Assembly: GCA_934630995.1 (NCBI GenBank) | Contig: CAKTXU010000133.1 | Location: 1-5,859 of the forward strand | Source of the DNA: an uncultured Eubacteriales bacterium | GTDB lineage: Bacteria; Bacillota; Clostridia; Oscillospirales; Acutalibacteraceae | Length of the DNA: 5,859 nt | Direction of reading: 5' to 3' | Part shown: positions 1 to 5,366 of the stretch, piece by piece | How positions within the stretch are numbered: position 1 is the first letter of the stretch | How the letters are laid out: each line of letters starts with the position of its first letter | Translations under genes and position numbers: made by a program | Notes under the pieces: generated by a model | The model's database searches: none | Told to the model about the DNA's origin: nothing | What the model saw: only the letters and a program-made list of their open reading frames with translations

Positions 1-245
1 GTATACCGGCGGGCAGGGAGCCGGTGGGATTGAATACCAACCTCATTCATTATAAACAGCTCCGGGTGTCCGGCACCACCCGGGCCAGCCTCGCCCAATA
101 CCGCAAGACCCTGCGGTATATCGGCACCGGGGTGCTGGATGTGCAGAAGCTGATAACCGCCCGGCTGCCCCTGTCGGAGATCCATAAGGGCTTTGATCTG
201 GCCCGCCGGGGCGTGGGGCTCAAAAACGTGATGGTGATGGAATAA
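1..245 (+). CDS. Zinc-type alcohol/polyol dehydrogenase, C-terminal fragment (5' end outside window)
   Basis: The frame is open from base 3 to the TAA at 243-245, giving 80 residues with no start of its own; the GTG at 24 is only an internal valine. The sequence is typical of the C-terminal end of medium-chain dehydrogenases such as sorbitol, threonine or galactitol-1-phosphate dehydrogenase. It has the segment NTNLIHYKQLRVSGTTRAS (residues 11-29), then a helix (SLAQYRKTLRYIGTGVLDV), then the conserved LPLSEIHKGFDLA near residue 55 and a final GLKNVMVME. The catalytic zinc site and the Rossmann fold would lie upstream, so neither metal nor cofactor can be confirmed. The stop overlaps the ribosome binding site of the kinase gene 13 nt downstream, which indicates the same transcript. 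In this operon it could oxidise a sugar or sugar alcohol, or reduce an aldehyde such as lactaldehyde; the substrate is inference. Family confidence is high, specificity unknown. Confidence 0.85.
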   Translation, partial: IPAGREPVGLNTNLIHYKQLRVSGTTRASLAQYRKTLRYIGTGVLDVQKLITARLPLSEIHKGFDLARRGVGLKNVMVME

Positions 246-258
246 GGGGGAAACAACC

Positions 259-1740
259 ATGCGGGATCCGCTCTTTATCGGCGTGGACATCGGTACCCAG
301 GGAACCAAGGCGGCCCTTTTCTCCCGAGACGGCCGCCTGCTGGCGGAGAGCTTCGAGCCCTCCCGCCTCATCACCCCCCGGGAGGGAGAGGTGACCCAGG
401 AGCCGGAGGAGATCGTTGGATCGGTCGCCCGTACCATCCGGGAGCTGTTCGCCTCCTCCGGCGAGGAGCCGGGCCGGGCGGCGGCCATCGGCATCGACGG
501 GCAGATGGCCGGTATCCTGGGGGTGGATGAGGATTTCCGGGCCGTCACCCCCTATGATTCCTGGCTGGATACCCGCTGTGGAAAATATATTCCGGTCATG
601 AAAGTCCGGGAGGAAGAAATCATCTCCAAAACCGGCGGTCAGGTCACTTACGCCCACGGGCCGAAAATCCTATGGTGGAAGGGGGAGCGGCCCGACGACT
701 ACCGGCGGATTGCCAAGTTCGTCACCCTCAGCGGCTATGCGGCGGGACGGCTCTGCGGCCTTTCCGCGGGGGAGGCGTTCATCGACACCACCTATCTGCA
801 TTTCACCGGCTTTGCCGACAATCGAGGTAAACAGTGGGATGAGGCGCTGCTGGAGGCTTTCGGGGTGGACGGGGGGAAGCTGCCCGCCATTGTCCCGCCG
901 GAAACCATCGTCGGATGTCTGACCGCCGAAGCGGCGGCGGCCTGCGGCCTGCCCGCGGGCGTGCCGGTGGCCGCAGGCTGCGGAGACACGACCGCCTCCT
1001 CCCTGGGGGCGGGGATTCTCGAAAAGGGCCAGGCCTACGATGTGGCGGGTACCGCATCGGTGTTTGCCTGCTGCACCGACCGTTTCACCCCCGATGTGGG
1101 GCGGAAAACCCTGCTTTTCGCCCGCAGCGCCGTGGAAGGATTGTACATCCCGCTGGCCTATATCGGCGGGGGCGGGCTGTGCCTGAAATGGTTCGCCGAC
1201 GCCCGCGGCATGTCCCTGCGGGAGTTGGACCGGCTGGCGGAAGAGGTTGTGGCCGGCAGCGGGGGCCTGTTCTTCCTGCCCCATTTTTCCGGACGGACCT
1301 GCCCCGCCGACGATCGGGTACGGGGCGGCTGGCTGGGGCTGACCTTCGCCCATGGGGACGGCGCGCTTTACCGCAGCATTCTGGAGGCCGTCGCTTACGA
1401 ATACCACAGCTATCTGGAGGCGCTGCGGGAGGCGGGGGAGGGAACCCTGCCCCGGCGGATACTGGGAGCCGGAGGAGGCGCCAAGAGCCGTCTGTTTTGC
1501 CAGATAAAGGCGGATGTGCTGGGAATACCCTACTATCCCCTGGAACGGGGCGACACCGCCCCCTTCGGCGCGGCCATGCTGGCGGGCTTCGGCGCAGGAG
1601 AATACGGCAGCCTCCGGGAAGCCATTGCCGGGCGGATAGAAACCGGAGAACCCATCCTGCCAAGGCCGGAGATGACCGCCCGCTATCAGCCGCTGGCCCG
1701 GCGGTATCTGGAAATACTGGACGCCGCCGGCTCCCTGTGA
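259..1740 (+). CDS. FGGY-family carbohydrate kinase (xylulokinase-like)
   Basis: The protein has 493 residues, the usual length for FGGY sugar kinases, which transfer the ATP gamma-phosphate to a sugar, often a ketose or polyol. Visible landmarks are the N-terminal phosphate-binding loop DIGTQGTKAAL (residues 10-20), the substrate-side segment IGIDGQMAG (77-85, compare SGQMHG of xylulokinase), DSWLDTRC (100-107) and PKILWW (135-140). GCGDTTASSLGAG (240-252) holds the expected catalytic base Asp243. GTASVF (264-269) and the adenine-binding motif GAGGGAKSRLFCQIKADVLG (403-422) follow. GCGD replaces the common GGGD, and GTAS replaces the common GTS. The start ATG is preceded by AAGGGGGA (244-251) at 7-nt spacing, overlapping the stop of the dehydrogenase. 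It lies with a mutarotase, epimerase and isomerase, so a ketose made by those enzymes is the likely substrate; L-fuculose or an epimer of it is possible. It resembles XylB more than E. coli FucK, so the substrate cannot be named. Confidence 0.93.
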   Translation: MRDPLFIGVDIGTQGTKAALFSRDGRLLAESFEPSRLITPREGEVTQEPEEIVGSVARTIRELFASSGEEPGRAAAIGIDGQMAGILGVDEDFRAVTPYDSWLDTRCGKYIPVMKVREEEIISKTGGQVTYAHGPKILWWKGERPDDYRRIAKFVTLSGYAAGRLCGLSAGEAFIDTTYLHFTGFADNRGKQWDEALLEAFGVDGGKLPAIVPPETIVGCLTAEAAAACGLPAGVPVAAGCGDTTASSLGAGILEKGQAYDVAGTASVFACCTDRFTPDVGRKTLLFARSAVEGLYIPLAYIGGGGLCLKWFADARGMSLRELDRLAEEVVAGSGGLFFLPHFSGRTCPADDRVRGGWLGLTFAHGDGALYRSILEAVAYEYHSYLEALREAGEGTLPRRILGAGGGAKSRLFCQIKADVLGIPYYPLERGDTAPFGAAMLAGFGAGEYGSLREAIAGRIETGEPILPRPEMTARYQPLARRYLEILDAAGSL

Positions 1741-1752
1741 CATGACCGGCGG
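1724..1752 (+). repeat. GC-rich inverted repeat spanning the kinase stop codon
   Basis: CCGCCGG (1724-1730) and its reverse complement CCGGCGG (1746-1752) are separated by 15 nt containing the kinase stop TGA (1738-1740). In RNA they could form a 7-bp GC stem. No run of T follows (the next bases are GGGCCTTTG), so it does not look like an intrinsic terminator. It may stabilise an intercistronic mRNA end or be a chance product of high GC. Confidence 0.35.
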
Positions 1753-1774
1753 GGGCCTTTGCAACAAGGGTATG

Positions 1775-1782
1775 AGGGAGGA
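1775..1782 (+). promoter_or_regulatory. Ribosome binding site that sets the fucU start
   Basis: AGGGAGGA lies 6 nt before the ATG at 1789. The in-frame ATG at 1783 directly abuts this motif, and the in-frame TTG at 1759 lies upstream of it. Spacing therefore favours 1789, as does the match of the resulting N-terminus (MLKNIP) to that of E. coli FucU (MLKTIS). Confidence 0.8.
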
Positions 1783-1788
1783 ATGGAT

Positions 1789-2223
1789 ATGCTGAAAAAT
1801 ATACCGGCGGTGCTGTCGCCGGAGCTGATCAAGGTGCTGGCGGAGATGGGGCACGGGGATGAAATCGTGCTGGGGGACGGAAATTTTCCGGCCGCCAGCG
1901 TGGGCAAGGAGGCTCTGGTGATACGGGCGGACGGACACGGCGTCCCGGAGCTGTTGGACGCCATCCTCACGCTGATGCCCTTGGACGCCTATGTGGAAAA
2001 GCCCGTGGCCCTGATGGCGGTGGGGCGGGATGAGCCCTGCCGGCCGGTTATCTGGGAAAGATACCGGGAGCTGCTGCAGGCCCATGGCGAGAATCCGGAG
2101 GCGGTGGAGGAGATGGAGCGCTTCTCCTTTTATGAGCGGGCGAAAAAGGCCTATGCCGTTGTGGCCACAGGGGAATCCGCCCTCTATGCCAACATCCTGC
2201 TGAAGAAGGGCGTCATCACCTGA
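1789..2223 (+). CDS. fucU: L-fucose mutarotase, RbsD/FucU family
   Basis: The protein has 144 residues, close to the 140 of E. coli FucU as I recall it. FucU interconverts the alpha and beta anomers of L-fucose in the cytoplasm so that the isomerase receives its preferred form; relatives act on ribose. The match runs from the first residue: LSPELIKVLAEMGHGDEIVL (residues 9-28) with the expected catalytic His22 and Asp24, then NFPA (32-35), VIRADG (44-49), LMPLDAY (62-68), FYERAKKAYAVVATGE (114-129) and the C-terminal YANILLKKGV (133-142). E. coli has AHFPAHS where this protein has GNFPAAS, a variation at the pocket edge. The start chosen is the ATG at 1789, set by the upstream AGGGAGGA. The gene lies 48 nt after the kinase and 87 nt before the epimerase. 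It is the strongest pointer to a fucose-like substrate for the operon, although FucU enzymes accept other pyranoses, so specificity is not proven. Confidence 0.92.
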   Translation: MLKNIPAVLSPELIKVLAEMGHGDEIVLGDGNFPAASVGKEALVIRADGHGVPELLDAILTLMPLDAYVEKPVALMAVGRDEPCRPVIWERYRELLQAHGENPEAVEEMERFSFYERAKKAYAVVATGESALYANILLKKGVIT

Positions 2224-2310
2224 GGAGCTCCCGGTATGATTCGCAGAGGAGGTCCGGGCGCGGCGAGCCGGGAGCTGTTATACGGTACATAAAAAGGAGC
2301 GGATGGTCAG
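2224..2310 (+). other. 87-nt intercistronic region with a 9-bp inverted repeat and ribosome binding site
   Basis: This is the longest gap in the operon. AGCTCCCGG (2226-2234) is the exact reverse complement of CCGGGAGCT (2268-2276), and a further U-G pair is possible inside the stem; the loop is about 33 nt. The ribosome binding site AAAAAGGAG (2291-2299) for the epimerase gene lies outside the stem, at a rather long 11-nt spacing. No T-run follows the stem, so it is not a classical terminator, and I see no convincing -35/-10 pair. A short open frame, ATG at 2236 to TAA at 2290-2292 (18 codons), sits mostly inside the loop and is preceded by GAGGAG (2222-2227). Confidence 0.5.
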
Positions 2311-3192
2311 ATGAACAATCCTGTCGGGATTTATTTCGCTTTTTGGGAAAAGGAATGGGACGCGGACTATGCCTATTATATCGATAAGGTGAAACGGCTG
2401 GGCTTCGACGTGCTGGAAATCGCCGCCGCCTCCCTGACGGAGATGTCCCCGCAGCAGCGGCGCTCTCTGGCTGCCGCCGCCCGGGAGGCGGGCATCGCCC
2501 TGACCTATTGCATCGGCCTGCCGTCCCGGTACGATGTAGCAAGCGCCGACGAGCAGGTGCGGCGGGACGGCATCGCCTATGTGGGCGGGCTGCTGGACGC
2601 CGTCGGGGAGATGGGCGGCGGCACGCTTGGCGGCATCCTCTATTCCTGCTGGCCCTTGGGGCTGGCGGCCGACATGGAGTATAAAAAGCGGGCGCGGGAG
2701 CTGGCCCTGCAATCGGTGCGCGAGCTGGCCGGAAGGGCGGAGGACCGGGGAGTCGATCTCTGCATGGAGATAGTCAACCGGTTCGAGCAATGTCTGCTCA
2801 ACACGGCGGAGGAAGGCGTGGCCTTTGTCCAGGAGGTGGATTCCCCACGGGTGAAGCTGCTGCTGGACACCTTCCATATGAACATCGAGGAGGATTTCAT
2901 CGGGGATGCCATCCGCCGCGCGGCGGGGCGTCTGGGGCATTTCCACATCGGGGAATGCAACCGCAAGACCCCGGGCCACGGCCATATGCCCTGGGATGAA
3001 ATCATGGGGGCGCTCAAGAACATCGGCTATGAGGGGGCCATCGTCATGGAGCCCTTCATACGCCCGGGCGGCCAGGTGGGGAAGGATATCAAGGTGTTTC
3101 GGGATCTGAGCGGCGGCGCGGATGAGGCGGCAATGGACGCCCTTGCCGCGGAGGCCCTGGCATTCATCAGGAGAAAGGAAGACGAGGCGTGA
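2311..3192 (+). CDS. Ketose 3-epimerase, D-tagatose/D-psicose 3-epimerase type (TIM-barrel sugar isomerase/epimerase family)
   Basis: The protein has 293 residues, the normal length of D-tagatose/D-psicose (allulose) 3-epimerases, which invert C3 of free ketohexoses using a divalent metal such as Mn or Co. The sequence follows clostridial and Agrobacterium enzymes as I recall them. It begins GIYFAFWEKEWDADY (residues 6-20), then GFDVLEIAAASL (31-42), and later LYSCWP (110-115). The four metal ligands all fit: Glu153 (CMEIVNRFE), Asp186 (LLLDTFHMNIEE), His212 (GHFHIGECNR) and Glu247 (VMEPFIRPGGQVG). Substrate-contacting Glu159, His189 and Arg218 are also in place, each one residue offset from the Agrobacterium numbering. 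There is no signal peptide, so it is cytoplasmic. Its stop overlaps the GTG start of the isomerase gene by 4 nt, indicating translational coupling. It probably acts on the ketose made by that isomerase; other members of this fold act on L-ribulose or inositol derivatives, so the exact substrate is open. Confidence 0.9.
   Translation: MNNPVGIYFAFWEKEWDADYAYYIDKVKRLGFDVLEIAAASLTEMSPQQRRSLAAAAREAGIALTYCIGLPSRYDVASADEQVRRDGIAYVGGLLDAVGEMGGGTLGGILYSCWPLGLAADMEYKKRARELALQSVRELAGRAEDRGVDLCMEIVNRFEQCLLNTAEEGVAFVQEVDSPRVKLLLDTFHMNIEEDFIGDAIRRAAGRLGHFHIGECNRKTPGHGHMPWDEIMGALKNIGYEGAIVMEPFIRPGGQVGKDIKVFRDLSGGADEAAMDALAAEALAFIRRKEDEA
3169..3180 (+). promoter_or_regulatory. Ribosome binding site for the GTG-started isomerase gene, inside the epimerase gene
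   Basis: AGGAGAAAGGAA lies within the last codons of the epimerase gene and ends 8 nt before the GTG at 3189. It supports GTG as a real start and the GTGA overlap (3189-3192) as a site of translational coupling. Confidence 0.7.
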
Positions 3193-4610
3193 AAAAGATA
3201 AGAGTCGGCATCCTGACCGTGTCCGACGGCAGGGAGTATCTGCACGAAGAGTATGAACCGCTGAATTTCCGCTACCAGCATGAGCTGGCCGCCGCGCTGG
3301 AGGCCACCGGAGAATGCGAGGTGGTGGAAGGACAGCGGCTGCTGAACACCAACACCGTGGCCAGGGAGGAGGCTGTCCGCCTGCGGGAGGCCGGGGTGGA
3401 GGTCACCATCTTCAATTACGCCATCTGGTGCTATCCCCAGTTCACGGCGGTGGCGCAGAATTTCGCCCCCGGTCCCTATCTCCTCTTTTGCAACCTGCAT
3501 CCCTCCGAGTGCGGGATGGTGGGCATGCTGGCGGCAGCCGGAACCCTGGATCAGCTGGGGGTCAAGTATGCCCGGGTCTGGGGCAGCATCCGGGAGCCGG
3601 AGGTCCGGGGCAGAGTGATGTCCTTCCTGCGGGCCGCCTCGGCGGTAAAACGGCTGCGGGGACTGACCTTCGGCAACTTCGGGGGCCGGCCCCTGGGCAT
3701 GTACACGGCGGTGGCCAGCCTGGAGCAATGGCAGCGGGATTTCGGCATCGACATTGAAAACATTGAGCAGGACGATATCATCCGCGAAGGGGACAAAGCC
3801 CCGGCCGACAAGGTGGAAAACGCCTTCCGCTGGCTCACCGAGCGGGTGGGCCGCATCGAATACGACGGGGAGGGCCTGACCCCCGACAAGCTCAAAACCC
3901 AAATCCGCTCCTATTACGGCCTGCGCAGCATCATCGATAAGCGGGGGCTGGATTTCATCGGCATCAAGGCCCACGGCGACTTGACCGACCGCTACTGCAC
4001 CATGGATGTGGCCGAGGCTTTCCTCAACGATCCCTACGACTGGGACGGCCCCCATGAGCCCATTGTCGCCGCTACCGAATCGGATATGGACGGCGCGCTG
4101 ACCATGCAGCTCTTCAAATTCATCACCGGTTCGCCGGTGCTGTTTGCCGATGTGCGGCATTACGACAAGGAAAACGACGTCTGGTTTTTCTCCAATTCCG
4201 GCACCCACGCCACCTTCTTCGCCGGCGGCTCCTATCAGCCGGAGGAAAACCTGAAGCACGTCACCTTCTATCCCGAAACCCACTATTATCCCGCCGGGGG
4301 CGCCTCGGTCCATCATTTCGCCAAGGGCGGCCGGGTCACCCTGGCCCGCCTGGCGCGGAAGGAGGGGCGGTACAGCCTGACCATCGTGCCCGCTGACTTC
4401 ATCGACTTCCCCCGGGAAAAGGCGCTGGCTATGGGCGCCGCCACCACACCGGCGTGGCCCTGCGCCTTCGCCAGGCTCCAGGTGTCCGCGGATGAATTCC
4501 TGGAGAATTTCCCCTGCAACCATATTCACGGCGTTTACGGCGACTGGGTGGCGGAGCTGAAACAGGCCGCCCGGCTGCTGGGAATGGAAACCCAGGTCTT
4601 TGCCCGCTGA
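3189..4610 (+). CDS. L-fucose/L-arabinose isomerase family protein (short FucI-like aldose-ketose isomerase)
   Basis: The protein has 473 residues. E. coli FucI, which converts L-fucose to L-fuculose with Mn, has about 591 as I recall, so this is a shorter branch of the family lacking roughly 120 residues. The catalytic core is recognisable: IGIKAHGDLTDRYCTMDVA (residues 257-275), AFLND (277-281), then ATESDMDGALTMQLFKFITG (295-314), SPVLFADVR (315-323) and the C-terminal NHIHGVYGD (444-452). Glu297 and Asp321 are 24 residues apart, the same spacing as the metal-binding, catalytic Glu337 and Asp361 of E. coli FucI. His445 is the best candidate for the third ligand (His528). The N-terminal half has the family's sugar-isomerase layout, with YAIWCYPQF (77-85) and LHPSECGMVGMLAAAG (103-118). 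The GTG start is supported by AGGAGAAAGGAA and the 4-nt overlap with the epimerase gene. Adjacency to fucU supports an aldose such as L-fucose, D-arabinose or a relative, but the N-terminal differences make the exact sugar uncertain. Confidence 0.85.
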   Translation: MKKIRVGILTVSDGREYLHEEYEPLNFRYQHELAAALEATGECEVVEGQRLLNTNTVAREEAVRLREAGVEVTIFNYAIWCYPQFTAVAQNFAPGPYLLFCNLHPSECGMVGMLAAAGTLDQLGVKYARVWGSIREPEVRGRVMSFLRAASAVKRLRGLTFGNFGGRPLGMYTAVASLEQWQRDFGIDIENIEQDDIIREGDKAPADKVENAFRWLTERVGRIEYDGEGLTPDKLKTQIRSYYGLRSIIDKRGLDFIGIKAHGDLTDRYCTMDVAEAFLNDPYDWDGPHEPIVAATESDMDGALTMQLFKFITGSPVLFADVRHYDKENDVWFFSNSGTHATFFAGGSYQPEENLKHVTFYPETHYYPAGGASVHHFAKGGRVTLARLARKEGRYSLTIVPADFIDFPREKALAMGAATTPAWPCAFARLQVSADEFLENFPCNHIHGVYGDWVAELKQAARLLGMETQVFAR

Positions 4611-4639
4611 ATTCAGAATTTGAGAGGATGTAGCATCGT

Positions 4640-5341
4640 ATGAAGACCAATCTGACCCCCGAAGCCCTGGCAAAATACTTTGATCAGACCCTGCTGAAAG
4701 CCTACGTCAGCGACAAGGATTTCGAAGCCTTCTGCAAGGAAAGCGACCGGTACGGCTTCGCCATGGTCGCCATCAACTCCGCGCCGGTGAAGAAATGCAA
4801 GGCCTGGCTGAAGGACAGTCCGGTGCATGTGGGCGCCGCCATCGGCTTTCCTCTAGGACAGACCACCATTGAAGATAAGGTGTTTGAAACCCGGCAGGCC
4901 ATTGCCGACGGGGCGGATGAAATCGACTATGTCATCAACATCGTGGAGCTGAAAAACCGGAATCTCGCCTATATTGAGGACGAGATGCGGCAGATCGTGG
5001 ATATCTGCCGGGAGGCGGGTAAGCTCTCCAAGGTGATTTTTGAAAACTGCTATCTGACCGATGAGGAAAAGGAACTCCTATGCAAAATCGCCCTGAAGGT
5101 GCGCCCGGATTTCATCAAGACCAGCACCGGCTTCGGCACCCCCGGGGAGGGGAAGGCCGTGGGCGCCACGGTGGAGGATGTCCGGCTGATGAAGCGGATG
5201 GTGGGCGACGCCGTCAAGGTCAAGGCCGCGGGCGGCGTCCGCACCCTGGACGACGCGCTGGCGATGATCGAGGCGGGGGCCGAGCGGATCGGCACCAGCG
5301 CCGGCGTCACCATTGTCGAAGAGCTGAAGGCCCGGCGGTAA
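4640..5341 (+). CDS. deoC: DeoC-type class I aldolase (2-deoxyribose-5-phosphate aldolase family)
   Basis: The protein has 233 residues, in the normal DERA range. DERA reversibly cleaves 2-deoxyribose-5-phosphate to glyceraldehyde-3-phosphate and acetaldehyde through a lysine Schiff base. Visible sites are FDQTLLKAYVSD (residues 14-25), the IGFPLGQTTIEDKVFET run (68-84), ADEIDYVINI (92-101) with proton-relay Asp96, and KVIFENCYLTDEEK (131-144). The Schiff-base Lys160 lies in FIKTSTGF, the second active-site lysine Lys195 in VKAAGGVRT, and the phosphate-binding IGTSAGV at 217-223. The loop GTPGEGKAVG (166-175) after the KTSTGF motif is longer than in the Bacillus enzyme. All catalytic residues are present, so activity is expected. 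The ribosome binding site AGAGGA (4623-4628) is 11 nt from the ATG. The operon has no nucleoside genes in view, so it may act here on a sugar phosphate from the upstream kinase rather than in nucleoside salvage; that role is inference. Confidence 0.93.
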   Translation: MKTNLTPEALAKYFDQTLLKAYVSDKDFEAFCKESDRYGFAMVAINSAPVKKCKAWLKDSPVHVGAAIGFPLGQTTIEDKVFETRQAIADGADEIDYVINIVELKNRNLAYIEDEMRQIVDICREAGKLSKVIFENCYLTDEEKELLCKIALKVRPDFIKTSTGFGTPGEGKAVGATVEDVRLMKRMVGDAVKVKAAGGVRTLDDALAMIEAGAERIGTSAGVTIVEELKARR

Positions 5342-5351
5342 GGGCCGCCGG
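5332..5351 (+). repeat. GC hairpin spanning the deoC stop codon, next to the following ribosome binding site
   Basis: CCGGCGG (5332-5338) and CCGCCGG (5345-5351) are perfect reverse complements around a 6-nt loop, TAAGGG, that contains the deoC stop TAA (5339-5341). The stem ends one base before the AAGGAGGA ribosome binding site of the GH2 gene. No T-run follows, so termination is unlikely. A role in controlling access to the ribosome binding site or in mRNA processing is possible, and translating ribosomes would open the stem. The arms use the same 7-mers as the repeat at 1724-1752. Confidence 0.45.
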
Positions 5352-5352
5352 C

Positions 5353-5360
5353 AAGGAGGA
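5353..5360 (+). promoter_or_regulatory. Near-perfect ribosome binding site for the GH2 gene
   Basis: AAGGAGGA is a near-complete match to the anti-Shine-Dalgarno sequence, 6 nt before the ATG at 5367. It fixes the start of the last gene, and is among the strongest in the window. Confidence 0.85.
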
Positions 5361-5366
5361 ACGCGT

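Noticed and set aside
915..1745. A 276-codon + strand frame inside the kinase gene
   Set aside because: Arg/Gly/Pro-rich out-of-frame translation of the kinase, with no ribosome binding site or domain.
1759..1788. TTG at 1759 or ATG at 1783 as the fucU start
   Set aside because: TTG lies upstream of the AGGGAGGA motif and ATG 1783 directly abuts it; ATG 1789 has proper spacing and gives the family N-terminus.
670..2085. A 471-codon open frame on the - strand across the kinase and fucU genes
   Set aside because: It crosses two well-supported genes and their junction, has low-complexity composition and no family resemblance; a shadow frame.
2277..2310. Internal promoter before the epimerase gene (TTATAC-like stretch)
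   Set aside because: No matching -35 element at suitable spacing was found, and the surrounding bases fit an intercistronic ribosome binding site better.
4607..4616. Perfect 10-bp palindrome CTGAATTCAG over the isomerase stop codon
   Set aside because: It has no loop, so it cannot form a useful hairpin, and no second copy or promoter nearby suggests an operator; probably chance.
3027..4673. A 548-codon open frame on the - strand opposite the isomerase gene
   Set aside because: It lies antisense to a protein with conserved catalytic motifs, is rich in Gly, Pro, His and Gln with no recognisable domain, and is the type of long antisense frame that high-GC codon usage produces.
5332..5366. Intrinsic terminator after deoC
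   Set aside because: A GC stem is present but no T-run follows, and a strong ribosome binding site and gene begin immediately after.
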